Of a stretch of 64,000 nucleotides of DNA, positions 31,836 to 43,544 are shown in pieces. The position numbers and the translations under genes were made by a program. The notes beneath the pieces are model-generated. The model ran no database searches. It saw only the letters and a program-made list of their open reading frames with translations, and was not told where the DNA came from. The DNA lies in assembly GCF_024323335.1 (NCBI RefSeq), contig NC_066581.1, positions 444,069,816 through 444,133,815 of the forward strand, read 5' to 3'. The first letter of the stretch is position 1; the number at the start of each line of letters is the position of its first letter. Source of the DNA: Lathyrus oleraceus. Lineage: Eukaryota > Streptophyta > Magnoliopsida > Fabales > Fabaceae.

Positions 31836-34168
31836 CTTGTTTTTTTGAATTTCTTTTTATTTTCTGAATTTCTATTTAATCCTTTTATTTTGTTTAATTC
31901 ATATTAATTTCATTTTTAATCTAACAAATATGGGACTTTCACCAAGAATCTTTAAATATTTTTCTCTTCCATATTCTGAATTAAAATTATTTTTTGGATT
32001 AATTTTGATATTTTTCATGAATTAAATGTTTGTGCATATTTTTAATTGTTTAAAAATACTTCTGACTTTTCAAAAATAGTAATTTTTTTTGTCTAAGGTC
32101 CTTTGACCTTGTTTGACCCAGGATAAATCCCTTGGCCATTTATTTGGTGTTTTGAAGGGATTTTAGGTTTTGACCAAATAAAAATGTATTTTAGTTCACT
32201 TTTAATTGGATTTTTAATTGATTAAATATTTACAAATATTGTTGAGCAATTTTTATGGTCTTGTGATGTTTGACTTTCTGTTTGGGCCTTGGTCAAGGTT
32301 GATTTGAATTTTGTTGGATCAAAACCATTGGATTTAGGGGATTGATGAAATGTACATTTCATCTCCCAAAATGAATGGATGGTTTTGATTTGATGAAAAT
32401 CCTCCCTTGGTCAATTTGTGTTTCTATTTCCCCTAAATTTTTATTGCCCGACCTCAGATAGTTGTGACTTCTACGTAAGTCCAATTACGATTGCTTAACA
32501 TAGATCTAAATTTGACCCTAATGGCATAACATTCTAGTAAGTGAAATTGTAAGTCTCCCATTCTTCATGGCATTGTATAAATACTTGACCTTTTTTCCTT
32601 TCATGGGAGCTAGTGGCATACTTGTTAAATTATCCAAGTTGGAGCCATTCTCATGGAAGATGTCTTAGTTTAAGGATTCATACTTGTGAATGAATGGTTG
32701 AGTGTTCTCCAAAGAATGACTTAATCAATTAAAAAACACCACTAACACTTCACTAACCTCTGACTAACATTTGACTAATTCTTGTTAATATTGCTTTAGT
32801 TTCAAGTCATTTACTTTATGCAATTTAAATTTCAGTCATTTATCATTCATTGCCATTTACATTTCATTTAACTTGTTTATGTTTATGTCATTTGAGCCAT
32901 ATCTTGTAATTGTATATATTGTTTGTGTATTTTGGTTTTGTTTGTGGTCTTAGGACCTTAAAACATCTAATAACAACAACAACCTTAAAAAACATCTGGT
33001 AGACTGTTGATCTTGATTGAACTTTTGGACTTAGAATTAGGCAACACTCTATGTGCAAAAAGGACTTGGCCAATGCCAACATTTTGAGACTAAGCTATTG
33101 TAAAATGAGCCTTAATCTTGTACAAGCCTTGGATTTTGCTTGAATTCATCTGCTACTTTGTTTGTGTACTTAATTGTTATTTTGATCTTGTGTCTGATGC
33201 TTTTCTCTAAGTTGATCAAGGAATATTTAATCTAATACATGAGGAGACAAAGAAGACTGCTAGCTTTTGGGATTGCTTGTTTGGATGTGGCTATCTTTAT
33301 TTGATGCCTTGAGCTTCGTGATGTTCGAATATTGTTCATTACTTATTGATCATTGATTGATTAAAGTCCAAAGGAAAATGGGTTTCTATATGACATTCTT
33401 GTCTGTTGGATTTCATCCCATTGGTCAGATCTTTTCAACTCTTAACTTTTAATTTTGTGCTTAGGATATCCTCTTCATCTCCTCCCATTTCATAAATTTC
33501 AAAATCTCTCTCTCTTTTCAAAACTTTCTTTGCTTGTGATTTCAAACTTAGACATTGTTTTAATGATTAGAAACTTTGGCCTTATGCCATTGAATTTTCA
33601 AACTCTTTCTTAAATCAAATTTTGTAAATAAACTTAATCATATTGACTTAAATTTCAAAAGACAAAAAGAATTAACAACCCCATCCAAACTTTTGGCCTT
33701 TTGTACCTTTTCACTTAAACTTTTGTTAAAATAAATTCACAAACTTATTTAAAAATTTTACTACGAACTACGAGGTTTGATCCCTCATTTTTATGTTGGT
33801 ACGTAGGCACAAGACCAAAGGTCTTGTCAAACACAAAAATATAATCAATGAATTCTTTTATCATCCCCACACTCTAATTTTCTCAAATATCTTTTATACC
33901 AAACACATATGCACACATAAAAAAGGGCTCCCTAGGAGTACTTAGGACACTTTGGGTGCTAACACCTTCCCTCTGTGTAACCAACCCTCTTACTTGTAAT
34001 CTCTGGCATTTTATTAGTTTTGATTTGAAAACTTCTTATCTTTGGGTTTTGTTCGTACTTTTCCCTTTTCCTTTGGAAACAATAAAAGCGCGGTGGCGAA
34101 TCTAGTTTTATTGACGTTAAGCTTATCCATAGCTTGATGGTCATGAATTTACCGATATAGAAATTAAG

Positions 34169-34186
34169 TGGCGACTCTGCTGGGGA
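34169..34186 (+). other. Primer binding site of the Ogre-like element (tRNA-Arg type)
   Basis: TGGCGACTCTGCTGGGGA follows the LTR end by about ten bases. This primer site is typical of legume Ogre elements and is thought to pair with a tRNA-Arg 3' end. It establishes that 17671-34159 is a 5' LTR. Confidence 0.72.
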
Positions 34187-34424
34187 GTAGTACTCAGTGA
34201 GTCTATCCTACTTTTTTATGTGTATAAATTTGTATATTTGATGTTTATATACTTGTTTGTGTGATATAACCTGTCTGTTGTGCTTAGTGATCTCTGAGTG
34301 GTGAGATAAGTTCTAACCCAAACTTGAGTGCAATTAAGATTGGAGGATGGTATAGTCATGATCAACTTGTGTGGAGTAGTCCTTAACAAGTTGGCTTGAG
34401 ACCCATCTACTCAGTGGATACCCT
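34187..34424 (+). mobile_element. Start of the Ogre-like internal region (5' UTR), truncated by satellite
   Basis: About 240 bp follow the primer site (GTAGTACTCAGTGAGTCTATCC...) with no open frame. This fits the untranslated leader before the extra ORF of Ogre elements. At 34424/34425 it switches abruptly to satellite sequence, so the rest of the element is missing on this side. Confidence 0.6.
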
Positions 34425-36150
34425 TTTGAATTCGATGTCAATTTAAATTTATCATTACATATACTTTATTAATATATAAAAAGATATTCGTCAAGAATTT
34501 TACTTGATTCCATATAATATTTGTCATTAACAACGACGTCAAACTTCATATAATGATCGAAAGAGTGAACAATATACTTTGTTTTGATTCTACGGGAATT
34601 ATGAAGATCAAAATATTTAGAGAGAAAATTCATCTTCAAGTAAGATGTCGTCGGTCACTAATCGACTCCTTTTTTCCAATAATGTCAACCGTAGACGTGA
34701 TTTTTTACATTAGCACCTTGAGAATCAACTTCAAACCCTTTGATCCTGAAAGACTATTAAAACATTTTCGAAAATTTGTAAAAACAAGAATGAAAAATAG
34801 ATAATTATTAATTTTGAAGGTGACATTAGTAAGACAAATGTTTGTTTTTTTAATTGATGTATTAATGTTAAATTATGTTCAAATTTTCAAAACAATAGAC
34901 GTTAATGAATATATCTCGAAAATGGATTGTAATATACATTATATACTATTATATAATAAGAAAAATTAGTATGAATTATTAAAGTTGTTGTAAGAATATG
35001 TTGTTTTGATTACTCTAAGCATATATTAATGTTTGATTATATTTAATTAACTTCCAGATTTGCAATTGCGAAATATATAATAGTTAAAGTATTATTTTAT
35101 GCTAACATTTACTTTTAGTTTCGTTCGTTGTATTATATGAAAGGAAGATTTAAAAAGGTCAAATAATTAATGTGACTCAATATTAAATATCACATGTCTT
35201 TAAATTTTTTGAAAGAAATTATACTTTATAAATGAATTCAACAATGGCAAAACATCATTTAAAATTATAGTATTTCTTTAAATTCGATGTAAATTAAAAT
35301 GTATCATCACATATACTTTATTAATATATAAAAGGATATTTGTCAAGAATTTTACTTGATTCCACAAAAGTTTTGTTATTATCGATGGCATCAAACTTCA
35401 TATAATGCTTGAAAGTGTGGATAATACACTTTGTTTTGATTCTACGGGCATTATGAAGATCAAAGTATTTAGACAGAAATATCTTCTTAAAGCAGGATGT
35501 CGTCTGCCACTAACCGACTCCTTCACCCAATAATGTCAAGCACAGACATAATTTTTTACATTAGCACCTTGAGAATCAGCTTCAAACCCTTTCATCCTGA
35601 AAGCATATTGAATTCTTTCCGAAAATGTGTAAAAACAAAATTAAAAAATAAATAATTATTAATTTTGTAAATGACAATAGTAAGATAAAACTTTACTTTT
35701 TAATTGATGTAGTAATGCTAAATTATGTTCAAATTTTCAAAACAAAATACATTAACGAATATATCTCGAAAAAAGGCTTGTAATTTATAGTATATATTAT
35801 TATAAAATAAGAAAAATTAATTTAAATTATTACAGTTGTTGTAAGAATACTTTATTCTTAATTAACTAAGTTTTAGTTTTGATTTCTCTAAGCATATATT
35901 AATGTTTGATTATATTCATCTAACCTCAAAATTTGTAATTGTTAAAATATATAGTAACTAGCATATTAATTTTTGTTAACATTTACTTTTAATGTTGTTG
36001 ATTGTATTATATTAAATGAAGATTTAAAAATAACAATAAATTAAAGTGATTTAATATTAAATAGCACATGTCTTTAAAAAAATTAAAAGAAATTAAACTT
36101 TAAAATAGAATTCAACAATGGCAAAACATCATTTAACATTATAATATTTC
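34425..36150. repeat. Edge unit of the satellite array (unit 1, chimeric variant type)
   Basis: Subunit A of this unit has variants found again only in the distal block: GTCATTAACAACG, GAGAAAATTCATC, ACAAGAATG and CGAAAATGGATTG. Its subunit B has proximal-type variants (ATCGATGGCATC, GTAAGATAAAAC). It also has private changes such as GAGAATCAAC and CTTCACCCAATA. Confidence 0.7.
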
Positions 36151-39100
36151 TTTGAATTCGATTTAAATTTAAATTTATCATTACATATACTTTATTAATA
36201 TATAAAAAGATATTCGTCAAGAATTTTACTTGATTCCATATAATATTTGTCAATAACAACGACGTCAAACTTCATATAATGATCGAGAGAGTGAACAATA
36301 TACTTTGTTTTGATTCTCCGGGCATTATGAAGATCAAAATATTTAGAGAGAAATTTCATCTTCAAGTAAGATGTCGTCGGTCACTAATCGACTCCTTTTT
36401 TCCAATAATGTCAACCGTAGACGTGATTTTTTACATTAGCACCTTGAGAATCAGCTTCAAACCCTTTGATCCTGAAAGACTATTAAAACATTTTCGAAAA
36501 TTTGTAAAAACAACAATGAAAAATAGATAATTATTAATTTTGAAGGTGACATTAGTAAGACAAATGTTTGTTTTTTTAATTGATGTATTAATGTTAAATT
36601 ATGTTCAAATTTTCAAAACAATAGACGTTAATGAATATATCTTGAAAAGGGATTGTAATATACATTATATACTATTATATAATAAGAAAAATTAGTATGA
36701 ATTATTAAAGTTGTTGTAAGAATATGTTGTTTTGATTACTCTAAGCATATATTAATGTTTGATTATATTTAATTAACTTCCAGATTTGCAATTGCGAAAT
36801 ATATAATAGTTAAAGTATTATTTTATGCTAACATTTACTTTTAGTTTCGTTCGTTGTATTATATGAAGGAAGATTTAAAAAGGTCAAATAATTAATGTGA
36901 CTCAATATTAAATAGCACATGTCTTTAAATTTTTTGAAAGAAATTATACTTTATAATAGAATTCAACAATGGCAAAACATCATTTAAAATTATAGTATTT
37001 CTTTAAATTCGACGTAAATTAAAATGTATCATCACATATACTTTATTAATATATAAAAGGATATTTGTCAAGAATTTTACTTGATTCCACAAAAGTTTTG
37101 TTATTACCGACGGCATCAAACTTCATATAATGCTTGAAAGTGTGGATAATACACTTTGTTTTGATTCTACGGGCATTATGAAGATCAAAGTATTTAGACA
37201 GAAATATCTTCTTAAAGCAGGATGTCGTCTGCCACTAACCGACTCCTTTATCCAATAATGTCAAGCACAAACATAATTTTTTACATTAGCACCTTGAGAA
37301 TCAGCTTCAAACCCTTTCATCTTGAAAGCATATTGAATTCTTTCCGAAAATAAGTAAAAACAAAATTAAAAAATAAATAATTATTAATTTTGTAAATGAC
37401 AATAGTAAGATAAAAGTTTACTTTTTAATTGATGTAGTAATGCTAAATTAAGTTCAAATTTTCAAAACAAAATACATTAATGAATATATCTCGAAAAAAG
37501 GCTTGTAATTTATAGTATATATTATTATAAAATAAGAAAAATTAATTTAAATTATTACAGTTGTTGTAAGAATACTTTATTCTTAATTAACTAAGTTTTA
37601 GTTTTGATTTCTCTAAGCATATATTAATGTTTGATTATATTCATCTAACCTCAAAATTTGTAATTGTTAAAATATATAGTAACTAGCATATTAATTTTTG
37701 TTAACATTTACTTTTAATGTTGTTGATTGTATTATATTAAATGAAGATTTAAAAATAACAATAAATTAAAGTGATTTAATATTAAATAGCACATGTCTTT
37801 AAAAAAATTAAAAGAAATTAAACTTTAAAATAGAATTCAACAATGGCAAAACATCATTTAACATTATAATATTTCTTTGAATTCGATTTAAATTTAAATT
37901 TATCATTACATATACTTTATTAATATATAAAAAGATATTCGTCAAGAATTTTACTTGATTCCATATAATATTTGTCAATAACAACGACGTCAAACTTCAT
38001 ATAATGATCGAAAGAGTGAACAATATACTTTGTTTTGATTCTACGGGCATTATGAAGATCAAAATATTTAGAGAGAAATTTCATCTTCAAGTAAGATGTC
38101 GTCGGTCACTAATCGACTCCTTTTTTCCAATAATGTCAACCGTAGACGTGATTTTTTACATTAGCACCTTGAGAATCAGCTTCAAACCCTTTGATCCTGA
38201 AAGACTATTAAAACATTTTCGAAAATTTGTAAAAACAACAATGAAAAATAGATAATTATTAATTTTGAAGGTGACATTAGTAAGACAAATGTTTGTTTTT
38301 TTAATTGATGTATTAATGTTAAATTATGTTCAAATTTTCAAAACAATAGACGTTAATGAATATATCTCGAAAAGGGATTGTAATATACATTATATACTAT
38401 TATATAATAAGAAAAATTAGTATGAATTATTAAAGTTGTTGTAAGAATATGTTGTTTTGATTACTCTAAGCATATATTAATGTTTGATTATATTTAATTA
38501 ACTTCCAGATTTGCAATTGCGAAATATATAATAGTTAAAGTATTATTTTATGCTAACATTTACTTTTAGTTTCGTTCGTTGTATTATATGAAGGAAGATT
38601 TAAAAAGGTCAAATAATTAATGTGACTCAATATTAAATAGCACATGTCTTTAAATTTTTTGAAAGAAATTATACTTTATAATAGAATTCAACAATGGCAA
38701 AACATCATTTAAAATTATAGTATTTCTTTAAATTCGACGTAAATTAAAATGTATCATCACATATACTTTATTAATATATAAAAGGATATTTGTCAAGAAT
38801 TTTACTTGATTCCACAAAAGTTTTGTTATTATCGATGGCATCAAACTTCATATAATGCTTGAAAGTGTGGATAATACACTTTGTTTTGATTCTACGGGCA
38901 TTATGAAGATCAAAGTATTTAGACAGAAATATCTTCTTAAAGCAGGATGTCGTCTGCCACTAACCGACTCCTTCATCCAATAATGTCAAGCACAGACATA
39001 ATTTTTTACATTAGCACCTTGAGAATCAGCTTCAAACCCTTTCATCCTGAAAGCATATTGAATTCTTTCCGAAAATGTGTAAAAACAAAATTAAAAAATA

Positions 39101-42100
39101 AATAATTATTAATTTTGTAAATGACAATAGTAAGATAAAACTTTACTTTTTAATTGATGTAGTAATGCTAAATTATGTTCAAATTTTCAAAACAAAATAC
39201 ATTAACGAATATATCTCGAAAAAATGCTTGTAATTTATAGTATATATTATTATAAAATAAGAAAAATTAATTTAAATTATTACAGTTGTTGTAAGAATAC
39301 TTTATTCTTAATTAACTAAGTTTTAGTTTTGATTTCTCTAAGCATATATTAATGTTTGATTATATTCATCTAACCTCAAAATTTGTAATTGTTAAAATAT
39401 ATAGTAACTAGCATATTAATTTTTGTTAACATTTACTTTTAATGTTGTTGATTGTATTATATTAAATGAAGATTTAAAAATAACAATAAATTAAAGTGAT
39501 TTAATATTAAATAGCACATGTCTTTAAAAAAATTAAAAGAAATTAAACTTTAAAATAGAATTCAACAATGGCAAAACATCATTTAACATTATAATATTTC
39601 TTTGAATTCGATTTAAATTTAAATTTATCATTACATATACTTTATTAATATATAAAAAGATATTCGTCAAGAATTTTACTTGATTCCATATAATATTTGT
39701 CAATAACAACGACGTCAAACTTCATATAATGATCGAAAGAGTGAACAATATACTTTGTTTTGATTCTCCGGGCATTATGAAGATCAAAATATTTAGAGAG
39801 AAATTTCATCTTCAAGTAAGATGTCGTCGGTCACTAATCGACTCCTTTTTTCCAATAATGTCAACCGTAGACGTGATTTTTTACATTAGCACCTTGAGAA
39901 TCAGCTTCAAACCCTTTGATCCTGAAAGACTATTAAAACATTTTCGAAAATTTGTAAAAACAACAATGAAAAATAGATAATTATTAATTTTGAAGGTGAC
40001 ATTAGTAAGACAAATGTTTGTTTTTTTAATTGATGTATTAATGTTAAATTATGTTCAAATTTTCAAAACAATAGACGTTAATGAATATATCTTGAAAAGG
40101 GATTGTAATATACATTATATACTATTATATAATAAGAAAAATTAGTATGAATTATTAAAGTTGTTGTAAGAATATGTTGTTTTGATTACTCTAAGCATAT
40201 ATTAATGTTTGATTATATTTAATTAACTTCCAGATTTGCAATTGCGAAATATATAATAGTTAAAGTATTATTTTATGCTAACATTTACTTTTAGTTTCGT
40301 TCGTTGTATTATATGAAGGAAGATTAAAAAGGTCAAATAATTAATGTGACTCAATATTAAATAGCACATGTCTTTAAATTTTTTGAAAGAAATTATACTT
40401 TATAATAGAATTCAACAATGGCAAAACATCATTTAAAATTATAGTATTTCTTTAAATTCGACGTAAATTAAAATGTATCATCACATATACTTTATTAATA
40501 TATAAAAGGATATTTGTCAAGAATTTTACTTGATTCCACAAAAGTTTTGTTATTATCGATGGCATCAAACTTCATATAATGCTTGAAAGTGTGGATAATA
40601 CACTTTGTTTTGATTCTACGGGCATTATGAAGATCAAAGTATTTAGACAGAAATATCTTCTTAAAGCAGGATGTCGTCTGCCACTAACCGACTCCTTCAT
40701 CCAATAATGTCAAGCACAAACATAATTTTTTACATTAGCACCTTGAGAATCAGCTTCAAACCCTTTCATCCTGAAAGCATATTGAATTCTTTCCGAAAAT
40801 GTGTAAAAACAAAATTAAAAAATAAATAATTATTAATTTTGTAAATGACAATAGTAAGATAAAACTTTACTTTTTAATTGATGTAGTAATGCTAAATTAT
40901 GTTCAAATTTTCAAAACAAAATACATTAACGAATATATCTCGAAAAAAGGCTTGTAATTTATAGTATATATTATTATAAAATAAGAAAAATTAATTTAAA
41001 TTATTACAGTTGTTGTAAGAATACTTTATTCTTAATTAACTAAGTTTTAGTTTTGATTTCTCTAAGCATATATTAATGTTTGATTATATTCATCTAACCT
41101 CAAAATTTGTAATTGTAAAATATATAGTAACTAGCATATTAATTTTTGTTAACATTTACTTTTAATGTTGTTGATTGTATTATATTAAATGAAGATTTAA
41201 AAATAACAATAAATTAAAGTGATTTAATATTAAATAGCACATGTCTTTAAAAAAATTAAAAGAAATTAAACTTTAAAATAGAATTCAACAATGGCAAAAC
41301 ATCATTTAACATTATAATATTTCTTTGAATTCGATTTAAATTTAAATTTATCATTACATATACTTTATTAATATATAAAAAGATATTCGTCAAGAATTTT
41401 ACTTGATTCCATATAATATTTGTCAATAACAACGACGTCAAACTTCATATAATGATCGAAAGAGTGAACAATATACTTTGTTTTGATTCTCCGGGCATTA
41501 TGAAGATCAAAATATTTAGAGAGAAATTTCATCTTCAAGTAAGATGTCGTCGGTCACTAATCGACTCCTTTTTTCCAATAATGTCAACCGTAGACGTGAT
41601 TTTTTACATTAGCACCTTGAGAATCAGCTTCAAACCCTTTGATCCTGAAAGACTATTAAAACATTTTCGAAAATTTGTAAAACAACAATGAAAAATAGAT
41701 AATTATTAATTTTGAAGGTGACATTAGTAAGACAAATGTTTGTTTTTTTAATTGATGTATTAATGTTAAATTATGTTCAAATTTTCAAAACAATAGACGT
41801 TAATGAATATATCTCGAAAGGGATTGTAATATACATTATATACTATTATATAATAAGAAAAATTAGTATGAATTATTAAAGTTGTTGTAAGAATATGTTG
41901 TTTTGATTACTCTAAGCATATATTAATGTTTGATTATATTTAATTAACTTCCAGATTTGCAATTGCGAAATATATAATAGTTAAAGTATTATTTTATGCT
42001 AACATTTACTTTTAGTTTCGTTCGTTGTATTATATGAAGGAAGATTTAAAAAGGTCAAATAATTAATGTGACTCAATATTAAATAGCACATGTCTTTAAA

Positions 42101-43480
42101 TTTTTTGAAAGAAATATACTTTATAATAGAATTCAACAATGGCAAAACATCATTTAAAATTATAGTATTTCTTTAAATTCGACGTAAATTAAAATGTATC
42201 ATCACATATACTTTATTAATATATAAAAGGATATTTGTCAAGAATTTTACTTGATTCCACAAAAGTTTTGTTATTATCGATGGCATCAAACTTCATATAA
42301 TGCTTGAAAGTGTGGATAATACACTTTGTTTTGATTCTACGGGCATTATGAAGATCAAAGTATTTAGACAGAAATATCTTCTTAAAGCAGGATGTCGTCT
42401 GCCACTAACCGACTCCTTCATCCAATAATGTCAAGCACAGACATAATTTTTACATTAGCACCTTGAGAATCAGCTTCAAACCCTTTCATCTGAAAGCATA
42501 TTGAATTCTTTCCGAAAATGTGTAAAAACAAAATTAAAAAATAAATAATTATTATTTTGTAAATGACAATAGTAAGATAAAACTTTACTTTTTAATTGAT
42601 GTAGTAATGCTAAATTATGTTCAAATTTTCAAAACAAAATACATTAACGAATATATCTCGAAAAAATGCTTGTAATTTATAGTATATATTATTATAAAAT
42701 AAGAAAAATTAATTTAAATTATTACAGTTGTTGTAAGAATACTTTATTCTTAATTAACTAAGTTTTAGTTTTGATTTCTCTAAGCATATATTAATGTTTG
42801 ATTATATTCATCTAACCTCAAAATTTGTAATTGTTAAAATATATAGTAACTAGCATATTAATTTTGTTAACATTTACTTTTAATGTTGTTGATTGTATTA
42901 TATTAAATGAAGATTTAAAAATAACAATAAATTAAAGTGATTTAATATTAAATAGCACATGTCTTTAAAAAAATTAAAAGAAATTAAACTTTAAAATAGA
43001 ATTCAACAATGGCAAAACATCATTTAACATTATAATATTTCTTTGAATTCGATTTAAATTTAAATTATCATTACATATACTTTATTAATATATAAAAAGA
43101 TATTCGTCAAGAATTTTACTTGATTCCATATAATATTTGTCAATAACAACGACGTCAAACTTCATATAATGATCGAAAGAGTGAACAATATACTTTGTTT
43201 TGATTCTACGGGCATTATGAAGATCAAAATATTTAGAGAGAAATTTCATCTTCAAGTAAGATGTCGTCGGTCACTAATCGACTCCTTTTTTCCAATAATG
43301 TCAACCGTAGACGTGATTTTTTACATTAGCACCTTGAGAATCAGCTTCAAACCCTTTGATCCTGAAAGACTATTAAAACATTTTCGAAAATTTGTAAAAA
43401 CAACAATGAAAAATAGATAATTATTAATTTTGAAGGTGACATTAGTAAGACAAATGTTTGTTTTTTTAATTGATGTATTA
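36151..43480. repeat. Proximal homogenised block of the satellite (units 2 to 6 part)
   Basis: Units here share GTCAATAACAACG, GAGAAATTTCATC, ACAACAATG, TTGCGAAATAT and ATATGAAGGAAG. Some variants alternate by unit: CTTGAAAAGG in units 2 and 4, AAAAAATGCTTG in units 3 and 5. Unit lengths are 1717-1725 bp. Confidence 0.75.
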
Positions 43481-43544
43481 ATGTTAAATTATGTTCAAAT
43501 TTTCAAAACAATAGACGTTAATGAATATATCTCGAAAAGGGATT

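Larger units (their letters stand above)
30003..34159 (+). mobile_element. Ogre-like 5' LTR, second and larger segment
   Basis: This continues the LTR started at 17671-18101 after the Tat insertion: ACTTCCTCAGCAAGTTTCTT follows where 18101 left off, as shown by the uninterrupted inverted copy near 22600. Joined, the LTR is about 4.6 kb. It holds the TATA box at 31091-31100, an antisense frame at 31270-31566, the hairpin at 31790-31835, and the GTACGTAGGCACAAG motif near 33800. It ends near 34159, ten bases before the primer site. No sense gene is supported. Confidence 0.78.

Noticed and set aside
34553..34804. 83-residue frame repeated in satellite subunit A as a possible gene
   Set aside because: It is open only because units are near-identical. 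The distal units carry an in-frame stop, unit 5 has a frameshift, and no known domain is visible.
36083..36268. 61-residue minus-strand frame repeated in every satellite unit
   Set aside because: The composition is that of random AT-rich sequence (N, I, L), the start is a non-ATG codon in the repeats, and it recurs only because the repeat recurs.
36850..36870. TTTCGTTCGTTG in the satellite as a CENP-B box
   Set aside because: It lacks the required A and CGGG positions of the box, and plants do not have a proven CENP-B box system.
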